From Rhizobium bangladeshense (GTDB lineage Bacteria > Pseudomonadota > Alphaproteobacteria > Rhizobiales > Rhizobiaceae), in the NCBI RefSeq assembly GCF_001662075.1, contig NZ_LYPL01000011.1:1-64000 (forward strand): 64,000 nucleotides of DNA. The letters are read 5' to 3'. A program made the translations under genes and the position numbers. Shown piece after piece: positions 16,644-24,822 of this stretch. Each line of letters begins with the position of its first letter. Positions within the stretch are counted from its first letter, which is position 1. The notes beneath the pieces are model-generated. The model was not told the origin of the DNA. It worked only from the letters and a program-made list of their open reading frames with translations, and did not search any database.

Positions 16644-18077
16644 TTATTTGCGATAGCCGAGCGAGGTGAGCTCCTCTTCAGCCTTGGCCGCCATCTGGTC
16701 GAGCCCTTCATCGGGACCGATCTTGCCGGTCAGGATGTCATAGAAGATCGGTGCGGTCGCTTCACGTACCTGCGCATGGAAGGGGTAGGGAGGAGCGCCG
16801 GCGAAGAGCTTGCCCTCGTCCTTCAGCATTGTGTAGAAGCCGCCGAGCTTGGCGTCCATCTCCTTCACCTTCGGATCGTCGAACGTCGCCGTATTGGTGA
16901 TGCGCGGTGCGGCGATCGCCCAATCGGGCTGCACTTCGTTCTGACCGATGAATTCGAGGAAGAGCAGCGACGCTTCCTTGTTCTTGGACGTGACCGGCAC
17001 GCCGAAGGCGCCGCCATCGTAGTAGCCGATATAGCCCTTTCCGGCTTTCGCATCGTCCAGCACGCCCGGCTCGAGCGGCGGCAGAGCAAATCCGACCTGA
17101 CCGACCACTTTCGACTGCGCCGGATCGCTGGCGATCCACGCGGCGTTCTCACCATAGATCAGCCCCTGGGCGACACGGCCCGCGGCAAACGTCGTTGCGG
17201 TTTCCGTCCAGGTTGACTGCGTCGATTCCGGCGGAGCGATGTCGCGCAGGTGCAGCCAATATTTCAGTGCTGCCTTCGCCTTGTCGCCGTTCATCGCGCC
17301 GCCATGTTCGACCGTCGCCGCATAATTGTTCTTGGCGTCGATGCCCCAATTATAGACGCCGAAGGTTGGCACGATGGACTCGAAGAATTCATACCACGAC
17401 GCAGCATGGCCTGTATGTGCCTGAGCAGTCGTGCCCCAGAGCTCCATGCCATTGTCCTTGCCGTATTTCGTGAAGAATTCGGCAATCTGGGTGTACTCCT
17501 CGTGGGTGGTCGCCGGCTTCAGGTCCTTGCCGGTTTCCTTCTTGAAGGCTTCCTTGATCTTCGGATCGTCGAAGAGGTCCTTGCGATAGAGATAGGTCTT
17601 CAGGAAGGCTTCCATCGGGACGCCGAAGAGATCGCCGCTCGTGTCCTTGAAGTAGTCGGCAAAGCTGGTGAAGTTCGCATCGTCGTAGGTCGGGGCTTTC
17701 AGATCCGGCTGGTCTTTCAGCGTCTTCGTGATGTCGACGAGGAAATTCCTGGCGAGATAGGAGTAGATAATGTCCTGCTCGATGTAGACCATGTCATAGA
17801 TGCCGGTCTTGGCTTCCATATCCTTGATGGCCTTGTCGTACATCTGATCCCAGGACGTCGTCTCGATGTCGACCTTGATGCCGGTCTTCTTTTCGAATTC
17901 CGGGGCAAGCACGTTCTTGATGTAGTTCGATGGCGGGGTGCTTTCGGTGACTCCGTGCAGGGTCACGCCCTTGAATTTAGCGCCGGCGTCTGACCAGAAA
18001 TCGGCCCAGGCCGGTGAAGCGGTGGCGGCGAGGCTGAGCGTCAGCGCAAGCGCGCTAGCCTTCAAAGCATAGTTCAT
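16644..18077 (-). CDS. CUT1 sugar/polyol ABC transporter substrate-binding protein
   Basis: A 477-residue family-1 solute-binding protein with signal peptide 1-25 (cut after AWA). Blocks such as VLAPEFEKKTGIKV, YDMVYIEQDI, GDLFGVPMEAFLKTYLYRKD and GAFGVPVTSKNKEASLLFLE are typical. The start is ATG 18077 with GGGAGGA 7 nt away; a TTG two codons earlier is less likely. It is the first gene of the minus-strand operon. In A. tumefaciens a binding protein of comparable context takes D-altritol and galactitol; the same ligand type is inferred here from the neighbours. Confidence 0.9.
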   Translation of the reverse strand: MNYALKASALALTLSLAATASPAWADFWSDAGAKFKGVTLHGVTESTPPSNYIKNVLAPEFEKKTGIKVDIETTSWDQMYDKAIKDMEAKTGIYDMVYIEQDIIYSYLARNFLVDITKTLKDQPDLKAPTYDDANFTSFADYFKDTSGDLFGVPMEAFLKTYLYRKDLFDDPKIKEAFKKETGKDLKPATTHEEYTQIAEFFTKYGKDNGMELWGTTAQAHTGHAASWYEFFESIVPTFGVYNWGIDAKNNYAATVEHGGAMNGDKAKAALKYWLHLRDIAPPESTQSTWTETATTFAAGRVAQGLIYGENAAWIASDPAQSKVVGQVGFALPPLEPGVLDDAKAGKGYIGYYDGGAFGVPVTSKNKEASLLFLEFIGQNEVQPDWAIAAPRITNTATFDDPKVKEMDAKLGGFYTMLKDEGKLFAGAPPYPFHAQVREATAPIFYDILTGKIGPDEGLDQMAAKAEEELTSLGYRK

Positions 18078-18151
18078 TTCCAATCCTCCCAGAGTGCGGC
18101 GAGATCATTTCGCCGGTGCTTTGTGTAGGCCAAAAAAACCGGCAGTGCAAC

Positions 18152-18315
18152 ATTTGTTGTCTAAACATGCAAATGCTCTGTCTATCCTATTGATTTTCGC
18201 AGAAACTAATTTCCGCAGGAAACCCCGGGGTAGCGTCAAACGAGATAATATGTTGCGTTGCAAGGAACTTTCGCAAAGCAGCAAAAAATTGGCACCATAA
18301 ATTATTTGTTGCCTA
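18152..18315. promoter_or_regulatory. Divergent control region with a repeated ROK-like operator element
   Basis: The 297-bp region 18078-18374 separates the transporter and enzyme operons. ATTTGTTGTCTA (18152-18163) and ATTTGTTGCCTA (18304-18315) are direct repeats differing at one base. On the minus strand they read TAGRCAACAAAT, like the right half of ROK/XylR-type operators (GGCAACAAACT). Each copy lies near one of the two divergent promoters. The ROK gene at 19322 is the natural candidate ligand-sensing repressor. Confidence 0.45.
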
Positions 18316-18374
18316 GCCAAACTAAATAGCCTAGCACTGTCCGCAATCAAGGGCATTTCGTGGAGGAAAGGCTA

Positions 18375-19259
18375 ATGCGTCGATTGGGTATCCATTCATT
18401 TGTATGGACAGGTGGCCAAACGCAGGAAGGGCTGGAGATGGCCGTCAACAAAACGGCCGAACACGGGTATCGCACGATCGAATTTGCCTATCTGCGCCCT
18501 GAGAAATTCAACATCGATCGACTGGCCAAGCTTGCCCAGTCCCTTGACGTCGAGATTGGCGTGACCATGGGTCTGCCGCTCGACAAAGATGTATCGAGCG
18601 AGGACAGATCTGTTGTCTCCGCTGGCAAGCAGACGTTGGCCGATGCTGTTCGTGCGGTGCGCGATATCGGCGGCAACAAGCTCGGCGGGATTCTGTATTC
18701 CGCGCACACCAAGTACAATCGCCAGCCGACGAGGAAGGGCTGGGACAACAGCGTCGCTGCGATCGCTGCGACCGGCGAAGTCGCCAGGCAGGCAAACGTC
18801 GACCTCGTCCTGGAGATCGTCAACCGGTTCGAGACGAACCTGCTGAACACAACGGCGCAGGGGCTCAAGTTCATCGCCGAGACCGGATCGGAGCATGTCC
18901 GTCTCCATCTCGACACGTTCCACATGAACATCGAGGAAGCCAACCCAGCCGCCGCGATCCGTCTGGGCGGCGACAAGATCGGCTACTTCCACATCGGCGA
19001 GAGTAATCGCGGCTATCTCGGCGACGGCGTTATCAACTTCGACCTGATCTTCGACGCGCTGCTCGACATCGACTACAAGCGCGACATCGTGTTCGAGAGT
19101 TTCTCGACGACGGTCGTCGATGAAGGCCTGTCGCTCGCCTGCGCGATCTGGCGCGACACCTGGGAGGATAATGATCCGCTTGCGGCGCACGCGAAGCGCT
19201 ACATCGAGATGAAATATGACGAAGCCAAGCGTCGCCGCGCCACAAACGCGCGGCCCTAA
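18375..19259 (+). CDS. Sugar isomerase of the D-tagatose 3-epimerase family (TIM barrel)
   Basis: A 294-residue xylose-isomerase-like TIM barrel. The metal ligands of D-tagatose 3-epimerases are present as Glu147, Asp180, His206 and Glu241, with spacings 33, 26 and 35, exactly those of the Pseudomonas cichorii enzyme (152, 185, 211, 246). Context motifs EIVNRFETN, HLDTFHMNIEE and HIGESNRG agree. Such Mn-dependent enzymes epimerise free ketoses at C3 (tagatose/sorbose, fructose/psicose). The start ATG 18375 has GGAGGAAAGG directly upstream. It is the first gene of the enzyme operon and probably handles L-tagatose or a related ketohexose. Confidence 0.88.
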   Translation: MRRLGIHSFVWTGGQTQEGLEMAVNKTAEHGYRTIEFAYLRPEKFNIDRLAKLAQSLDVEIGVTMGLPLDKDVSSEDRSVVSAGKQTLADAVRAVRDIGGNKLGGILYSAHTKYNRQPTRKGWDNSVAAIAATGEVARQANVDLVLEIVNRFETNLLNTTAQGLKFIAETGSEHVRLHLDTFHMNIEEANPAAAIRLGGDKIGYFHIGESNRGYLGDGVINFDLIFDALLDIDYKRDIVFESFSTTVVDEGLSLACAIWRDTWEDNDPLAAHAKRYIEMKYDEAKRRRATNARP

Positions 19260-19321
19260 TTATCCTTCTGACAGCCTGTTCCAGTCGTGTAAGGGTTGGG
19301 CCGACTGAAGGGAATTAAGAT

Positions 19322-20548
19322 ATGAACGACACCGTCTCCATCGGAAGTTCGCCGCGCAGGATCCGACAGAACAATATCGTCGCCGCCTTGCAGACGATCT
19401 ACGCCCACGGGAGCCTCAGCCGGGCGGATCTCGCCCGCAAGCTCGGCATGAATCGCTCGTCCTCGGGAGAGATCGTCGCCGAACTGACGGAAGGCGGGTT
19501 CGTTCAGGAGTCGGACGAGAGCGGTAAGCAGCGCTTGGAGCACTCCCGTGCAGGGCGTCCGGGCATCATGCTCGAACTGGTCCCCGATGCCGCATTCTTC
19601 GTGGGAATCGAGATTGGCGTCGAGCATATATCAGCGGTCGTTATCGATCTTTCCGCCGAAGTCCGGGCATGTCGGAAAATGGCGTTCGACACGCCGTCCT
19701 CGACGGTGGAGGAGGCCATGGCGCAGGGTGTCGAGCTTATTGTCAGTGCGATGGCAAAGAGGATGATCGGAAAGTGCAAAGGTCTCGGCATATCGACGCC
19801 GGCCCATATCCGGCCGGATGGATTTGTCACCCTCGCACCCATCATTGGCTGGCGAGACGTACCGTTGAAGGAGATTGGCCAATCCGCCTTCTTGGCCGCC
19901 TTCCCCACCGCCGTGCCGATCGCGGTCGAAAACGACGCCAATGCCTTTGCGATCGGTGACAGCTATCGTCATGGCGCCGCAGGTGTGACCCTGTTCCTGC
20001 TCATGGAAACGGGCGTCGGCGGCGGCATCATGATCGACGGCAAGCTGTTCCGCGGCGGTCACGGTCTGGCGGGAGAAATCGGCCACACTTTGGTGCCGGG
20101 AAGCGGCGGTCAGAAGTTTGAACAGCTGATCGGTCGCGAGGTGCTTATCAGGCAGTATCGCGAGGCTGTCGCACGCGAGGATGCGGATCTGCAGGAATTC
20201 CTCGGCGGCGTTCGCGACCGTGTCCCGGCTGCCGTCAATATCGCCGAAAGCTGGTCGCGGCATCTCGCATACGCATTGCTGCAGGCCTGTCGTCTGCTCG
20301 ATCCGGACAGGATCGTACTGGGCGGCTCCGTGGCATCGCTTTACCCGATGGTGGCCGCCCGGGTGGCGGTCCACATGGCGGAGGGCCAGAACATCCCTTT
20401 CCCCACGCCTGAGATCGTCGTGGACGATGATGCGGAGTTCGGCTCCGCCTTCGGGGCGGCATGTATGTTGCACCAACGCTTTTTGTCGCTGGAGAGCGAA
20501 GAGTTCGGCAGCGAGGACAGTGCGCCGGTCCAGTCGGCGCCGAGTTGA
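19322..20548 (+). CDS. ROK-family transcriptional repressor of the hexitol/ketohexose locus
   Basis: A 408-residue protein. A winged HTH at about 18-75 (YAHGSLSRADLARKLGMNRS) is joined to a ROK sugar-kinase-like domain. The ATP/sugar motif METGVGGGIMIDGKLFRGGH and GEIGHTLVPG are present. The zinc-binding CxCGxxGCxE motif usual after the GH motif is absent; the sequence runs GHTLVPGSGGQKFEQ instead. It sits inside the enzyme operon 62 nt after the epimerase gene and likely senses a sugar intermediate and acts on the 18.1-18.3 kb region. Confidence 0.87.
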   Translation: MNDTVSIGSSPRRIRQNNIVAALQTIYAHGSLSRADLARKLGMNRSSSGEIVAELTEGGFVQESDESGKQRLEHSRAGRPGIMLELVPDAAFFVGIEIGVEHISAVVIDLSAEVRACRKMAFDTPSSTVEEAMAQGVELIVSAMAKRMIGKCKGLGISTPAHIRPDGFVTLAPIIGWRDVPLKEIGQSAFLAAFPTAVPIAVENDANAFAIGDSYRHGAAGVTLFLLMETGVGGGIMIDGKLFRGGHGLAGEIGHTLVPGSGGQKFEQLIGREVLIRQYREAVAREDADLQEFLGGVRDRVPAAVNIAESWSRHLAYALLQACRLLDPDRIVLGGSVASLYPMVAARVAVHMAEGQNIPFPTPEIVVDDDAEFGSAFGAACMLHQRFLSLESEEFGSEDSAPVQSAPS

Positions 20549-20578
20549 TGACAAGAACTATCGAAAGCAGGATTGCAA

Positions 20579-21556
20579 ATGGCTTCAGCACTGGCCCCGG
20601 ACGCGCTTGGTCCCACGGTTTGCGTGGGCGAGATCCTTGTGGAGATCGTCGCCACGACCGTTGGATACGGGTTTCTCGAAGCCCAGCCGCTGGTCGGTCC
20701 GTTCGCGAGCGGGGCGCCGGCGATCTTCATCTCGCAATGCGGTCGCCTGGGTGGCAAGGCGGCCATGGTCGGCGCCGTCGGCGATGATGATTTCGGCCGT
20801 GTCAATATGGACCGCCTGAAGCGCGCCGGCGTCGATGTTTCGGCGATTTCGATCGATGCGGATTATCCCACGGGAAGCGCGTTTGTCCGCTATCGCAAGG
20901 ATGGCTCCCGGGATTTCGTCTACAACATCGTCACATCCGCAGCGGCACGCTTCGGCTGGTCTCAAACAGTCGGCGATCTCATCGATCGGAGCGGACATCT
21001 TCACGTGATGGGCTCGGCTCTGTCGGTCCCCAGCGCGCGCGAAGTGATCGACAAGGCGGTCGATATCGTCAAGGCACGCGGGGGAACGCTCTCGGTGGAT
21101 CCGAACATTCGCAAGGAATTGAAGCTGGACAAGGACACCGAGCGCCGGTTTTCCAAGCTTGTGGCCGCCGCCGATCTCCTTCTGCCGTCCGGAGAGGAGC
21201 TTGAGCGCGCGGCGGGTGTCGAAGGCGAGGCAGAAGCGATCCGCCGCTTGTTCGAGATGGGCGTCAAGGAGATCGTGCTGAAGCGCGGAGCCGATGGCGC
21301 GACCTATTTCGGCGGGCGAGGAGACCGCATCGACGCTCCGGCATTCGTTGTTCAGGAGGTCGACCCCACAGGCGCCGGCGACTGCTTCGGCGGAGCCTAT
21401 CTCACCTGCCGGCGGCTCGGAATGTCTCAGACGCTAGCGTTGACCTATGCTTCGGCTGCCGGCGCCCGCAACGTGACGGTCCTGGGTCCGATGGAAGGTG
21501 CCGGCACCCGGCAGGAACTCGACGCGTTTATCGCTTCAACGGAAAGGCGGCGGTGA
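20579..21556 (+). CDS. PfkB-family sugar kinase, probable D-tagatose kinase
   Basis: A 325-residue ribokinase-family enzyme with GRLGGKAAMVGAVGDDDFGR at 55-74 and the catalytic motif DPTGAGDCF with Asp268 in GAGD. The ATG at 20579 is used; a TTG two codons earlier is less likely. In A. tumefaciens a PF00294 kinase next to a PF08013 epimerase phosphorylates D-tagatose to D-tagatose 6-phosphate (established in that organism). The same gene pair overlaps here by TGATG, so the same reaction is the best guess. It could instead act on D-fructose or another ketohexose. Confidence 0.82.
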   Translation: MASALAPDALGPTVCVGEILVEIVATTVGYGFLEAQPLVGPFASGAPAIFISQCGRLGGKAAMVGAVGDDDFGRVNMDRLKRAGVDVSAISIDADYPTGSAFVRYRKDGSRDFVYNIVTSAAARFGWSQTVGDLIDRSGHLHVMGSALSVPSAREVIDKAVDIVKARGGTLSVDPNIRKELKLDKDTERRFSKLVAAADLLLPSGEELERAAGVEGEAEAIRRLFEMGVKEIVLKRGADGATYFGGRGDRIDAPAFVVQEVDPTGAGDCFGGAYLTCRRLGMSQTLALTYASAAGARNVTVLGPMEGAGTRQELDAFIASTERRR

Positions 21557-22833
21557 TGCAGGTGCATCTCAACGAACTGGCCAGGCTGAGGATCGAAGGC
21601 TATCCGAAAGGCGTAACCTCTGTATGCTCGGCCCATCCGATCGTGCTGCGCGCCGCGCTCCGGCACGGGCGGCAACAGGGAAGCACCGTCTTGATCGAGG
21701 CTACCTGCAACCAGGTCAATCACCACGGCGGCTACACCGGAATGACGCCAAACGATTTCGCGTCCCTCGTGATGAGGATCGCCGCGGAAGAAGGGTGCCC
21801 CGACAAACTCATCCTTCTCGGCGGTGACCATCTCGGCCCCAATCCCTGGCGCGACCGCCCGGCGCAAGAGGCCATGGTCGAGGCTGAGAAGATGATTGCA
21901 GCCTATGTCGCGGCCGGTTTCCGCAAGCTTCACCTCGACGCCTCGATGGGCTGCAATGGCGAGCCTGAGGGGCTCGATGACGAAACCACGGCCCGTCGCG
22001 CCGCCCGACTGGCAGCAGTCGCCGAAGCTGCAGCGAAGAAGGTCGGCGGCGCAATGCCGATTTACGTGATCGGCACCGAAGTGCCGCCGCCGGGCGGAGC
22101 CGATCATTCCCTGACAGCGATCGAACCGACGGCTGCGGCAGCGGCACTGAAGACGATCGATGTCCATCGTCGGATCTTTGCGGAGGCAGGACTCGGGCAA
22201 GCGTTTGGACGCGCCATCGGGCTGGTCGTTCAGCCAGGCGTCGAGTTCGGCAATCACAACGTCATCCTGTATAACCGCAACAAGATAGACACGCTGAAAT
22301 CAGTGCTGATCAAGGAGCCGCAATTCGTGTTCGAGGCTCACTCGACGGATTATCAGGGAAGCCGACCGTTGACCGCGCTGGTGGAGGACGGGTTTCCCAT
22401 CCTGAAGGTCGGTCCCGAGCTGACCTTCGCCCTACGCGAGGCGCTCTATGCGCTGGATGCGATCGCGTCGGACCTCTTGCCCGATTACGGCCAGCGTCCG
22501 CTCTATGAGGCAATGGAAGCTCTGATGCTCGAGCAGCCAAGCAATTGGAGCCGCCACTACCACGGGACAAATGCCGAGAACCGCTGGCTGCGGCACTACT
22601 CGCTCTCAGACCGCATCCGCTATTATTGGGCGTCTACTGAAGCAAAAGACGCCGTCCGGCGCCTATGCGAGGCGCTTCGATGGCAATCCGTACCACTGCC
22701 ATTGTTTTGGCAGCATATGCCGGCCGCAAAAGATTTCGCAGATGCGCCGCTCGATCCGGAACAGGTTTTGATCTGGAGAGTGACGAAGTGTCTCTCGGCC
22801 TATCACGCCGCCTGCGGCGTCGAGAACAATTAG
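21556..22833 (+). CDS. PF08013 (GatZ/KbaZ-like) protein, probable D-tagatose 6-phosphate 4-epimerase
   Basis: A 425-residue protein with the family core: VCSAHPIVLRAALRHG, IEATCNQVNHHGGYTGMTP, LLGGDHLGPNPWRD, LHLDASMGC, VIGTEVPPPGG and FEAHSTDYQ. GatZ and KbaZ are best known as chaperone-like subunits of tagatose-bisphosphate aldolases, but the A. tumefaciens member epimerises D-tagatose 6-phosphate to D-fructose 6-phosphate. No GatY/KbaY aldolase gene is present, which supports the stand-alone epimerase role. The start ATG 21556 overlaps the kinase stop. The product would enter glycolysis or the pentose-phosphate/Entner-Doudoroff network directly. Confidence 0.82.
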   Translation: MQVHLNELARLRIEGYPKGVTSVCSAHPIVLRAALRHGRQQGSTVLIEATCNQVNHHGGYTGMTPNDFASLVMRIAAEEGCPDKLILLGGDHLGPNPWRDRPAQEAMVEAEKMIAAYVAAGFRKLHLDASMGCNGEPEGLDDETTARRAARLAAVAEAAAKKVGGAMPIYVIGTEVPPPGGADHSLTAIEPTAAAAALKTIDVHRRIFAEAGLGQAFGRAIGLVVQPGVEFGNHNVILYNRNKIDTLKSVLIKEPQFVFEAHSTDYQGSRPLTALVEDGFPILKVGPELTFALREALYALDAIASDLLPDYGQRPLYEAMEALMLEQPSNWSRHYHGTNAENRWLRHYSLSDRIRYYWASTEAKDAVRRLCEALRWQSVPLPLFWQHMPAAKDFADAPLDPEQVLIWRVTKCLSAYHAACGVENN

Positions 22834-22864
22834 CAAGCCAAGATCAAGACAGGAGGAGAAACCG

Positions 22865-23590
22865 ATGAACGAATTGAATGGGAAGATTGCGGCGGTCACG
22901 GGTGCAGCGTCGGGCATAGGATTGGCCTCGACCGAGGCGATGCTCGCCGCCGGTGCGACGGTCGTGCTGGTGGACCGGGATGAGAAGGCCCTTGAGACGA
23001 TTTGCGCCCGGCTTGGCGAGCGCGCTATTCCGCTGGTGATCAACTTGCTGGATCTGGACCAGTGTGCGGGCCTGCTCGAAGGCGTCCTGTCGAAGACCGG
23101 AAAACTCGACATTCTGCATGCCAATGCAGGCACCTATATCGGCGGCGATCTCATGGAAACCGACCTCGATGCCATCGATCGGATGCTCAATCTCAACGTG
23201 AACGTCGTCATGAAGAACGTTCGAAATGTCATTCCTCACATGATCGAACGTGGCACTGGCGACATCGTCGTCACCAGCTCGGTCGCGGGACATTCGGCGG
23301 TTCAGTGGGAGCCGGTCTATTCGTCATCGAAGTGGGCGATGACGTGCTTCGTCCAGACGATGCGACGCCAACTTCTGAAAAATGGCGTCCGTGTGGGGTC
23401 GGTTTCTCCAGGGCCGGTGATCAGCGCTTTGCTCGCAGATTGGCCGGAGGAAAACCTTCGCAAAGCCAAGGAAGCTGGGGCTTTGATCGAGCCCAAGGAA
23501 GTCGCCGACGCGATCATCTTCATGCTGACCCGGCCGCGCAACGTCACCATCCGCGATATCGTGGTGCTTCCCAGCGCATTCGATATCTGA
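22865..23590 (+). CDS. SDR resembling ribitol 2-dehydrogenase
   Basis: A 241-residue classical SDR with TGAASGIG at 12-19, HANAG at 85-89, Ser138/139, Tyr152 and Lys156. Blocks LDILHANAGTYIGGDL, VQWEPVYSSSK, VRVGSVSPGPVISALLADWP and the C-terminal NVTIRDIVVLPSAFDI closely follow enterobacterial ribitol dehydrogenase (RbtD). The Asp after strand 2 (LVDRD) favours NAD. It may oxidise a pentitol or hexitol such as ribitol or D-glucitol. It lies 31 nt after the epimerase gene with a GGAGGAG ribosome site. Confidence 0.87.
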   Translation: MNELNGKIAAVTGAASGIGLASTEAMLAAGATVVLVDRDEKALETICARLGERAIPLVINLLDLDQCAGLLEGVLSKTGKLDILHANAGTYIGGDLMETDLDAIDRMLNLNVNVVMKNVRNVIPHMIERGTGDIVVTSSVAGHSAVQWEPVYSSSKWAMTCFVQTMRRQLLKNGVRVGSVSPGPVISALLADWPEENLRKAKEAGALIEPKEVADAIIFMLTRPRNVTIRDIVVLPSAFDI

Positions 23591-23601
23591 AGGAGCCTGA
23601 C

Positions 23602-24375
23602 ATGAGCTACCAGGGGAAATTTCGCCTCGACGGCGAATGTGCGGTGGTCACAGGCGGAGGGCGTGCGATCGGCCTGTGCTGCACCGAGGCGCTGGCGGAG
23701 GCGGGTGCCGCCGTCGTCGTCATCGAACGCGGTGAGGCCGACGCCCAGCAAGCGCTTGCGCTGCGCGATAAGGGCTACGACGTCGAAGTCCAGGTGGGGG
23801 ACGTCACCGATGCGGCCCGCATGGATGCGATCGCGACCGAACTTGCCGATCAAGGGCGGCCGGCGACGATCCTCGTCAACAACGCTGGAATTGGCCAGAG
23901 TGGCATCCCGGCGGAGGAGCTCTCCGATGCGGACTGGCTGCGCATGATGGACGTCAATCTCAACGGCGTCTTCTGGTGCTCGCGCGCCTTCGGTCGTCCC
24001 ATGATTTCGCTGAAACGCGGCGCCATCGTCAACCTTGGCTCGATGTCGGGACACATCTGCAACCGACCTCAGCCCCAGACGGCCTATAATGTCTCCAAGG
24101 CGGCGGTCCATCATCTCACGCGCTCCTTGGCCGCGGAGTGGGCGCATCACAGCATCAGGGTAAACGCCGTCGCGCCCACCTATATCGAGACACCGATGGT
24201 GGTGGCCGTCGAAGCCAATCGCGAGCGGATTCCGCTGTGGCTCGCCGATACGCCGATGGGAAGGATGGGAACGCCGGAGGAGGTTGCAAGCGCGGTCCTC
24301 TTCCTCGCATCGGGCGCCGCCAGCCTGATGACCGGGGCAATAGTCAATGTCGATGCAGGATTCACCTGCTGGTAA
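23602..24375 (+). CDS. SDR resembling galactitol dehydrogenase (GatDH)
   Basis: A 257-residue SDR with TGGGRAIG at 17-24, NNAG at 93-96, Ser147, Tyr162 and Lys166. The segments FRLDGECAVVTG, WCSRAFGRPM, GAIVNLGSMSGHICNRPQPQ, SLAAEWAHHSIRVNAVAP, TPMGRMGTPEEVASA and the C-terminal FTCW mirror Rhodobacter sphaeroides galactitol dehydrogenase, which oxidises galactitol to L-tagatose with NAD. It is 11 nt after the previous SDR and last in the operon; a terminator follows at 24458. Recognised from memory, not aligned by search. Confidence 0.85.
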   Translation: MSYQGKFRLDGECAVVTGGGRAIGLCCTEALAEAGAAVVVIERGEADAQQALALRDKGYDVEVQVGDVTDAARMDAIATELADQGRPATILVNNAGIGQSGIPAEELSDADWLRMMDVNLNGVFWCSRAFGRPMISLKRGAIVNLGSMSGHICNRPQPQTAYNVSKAAVHHLTRSLAAEWAHHSIRVNAVAPTYIETPMVVAVEANRERIPLWLADTPMGRMGTPEEVASAVLFLASGAASLMTGAIVNVDAGFTCW

Positions 24376-24422
24376 CTTCGGCCTCCAATCTCAACCAGTT
24401 TTACAAATCTCCGTGCGATCGG

Positions 24423-24483
24423 GCCCCCGCATCCAAACTCTTCGATAGGCAATATCCAAAAAGCCCGCCTCGCGCGGGCTTTT
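24423..24483 (+). repeat. Direct repeat of the tRNA-fMet 3' end plus terminator
   Basis: This 61-nt segment matches positions 66-126 without gaps, with 7 mismatches (88% identity). It includes the last nucleotides of the tRNA acceptor end (GCCCCCGCA), the linker and the hairpin. Sequence before it does not continue the tRNA. With the tRNA at position 2 it brackets 24.3 kb, as expected for an insertion or rearrangement at a tRNA or rrn end. Confidence 0.8.
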
Positions 24484-24484
24484 T
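24458..24484 (+). terminator. Rho-independent terminator after the galactitol-dehydrogenase-like gene
   Basis: The stem AAAAAGCCCGC/GCGGGCTTTTT has a 5-nt loop, 83 nt after the SDR stop. It lies within the tRNA-derived repeat and now probably ends the enzyme operon. Confidence 0.82.
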
Positions 24485-24822
24485 GATTCCAAAACACATC
24501 AGAGCAAATCGCTGACACGGTGACTTCATCTTCTCAAGGAAGGCCATACAGAGGCCCGCAATGGCCAGCTTCAGGTGATTCCCAAACAAACCACCGTTTG
24601 TCCTGAAGTGGCGCCATACAGAGACGTGCGCATCGAACCAGGCGTCTCGAACGTCCTGAACTCGGACACATTATCGCCAGCGACGACGTAACTGTAATGG
24701 CGTTGTAAGAACTGCGTCACCGTTATACTATGTAGTCTGACAAAGTGTACGAGTGCTCAGCGTATAGCCGGAGCCAAAGCCCGGTTGCGCGTTTCAACCC
24801 GATGAATAAGTAGCCGCGGATC
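24485..24822. other. Non-coding stretch before nuoH
   Basis: No gene is recognised. An 11-base word GCCATACAGAG occurs twice (near 24545 and 24614). Around 24570-24690 one frame stays open but matches nothing I know. A weak promoter pair, TTGTAA (24703-24708) and TATACT (24724-24729), has a short 15-nt spacer; it could drive nuoH but is unconvincing. No FixK/FNR dyad was seen. Confidence 0.5.

Noticed and set aside
24485..24822. FixK/FNR box for microaerobic control of nuoH
   Set aside because: No TTGAT-N4-ATCAA-like dyad was found here or upstream of nuoJ.
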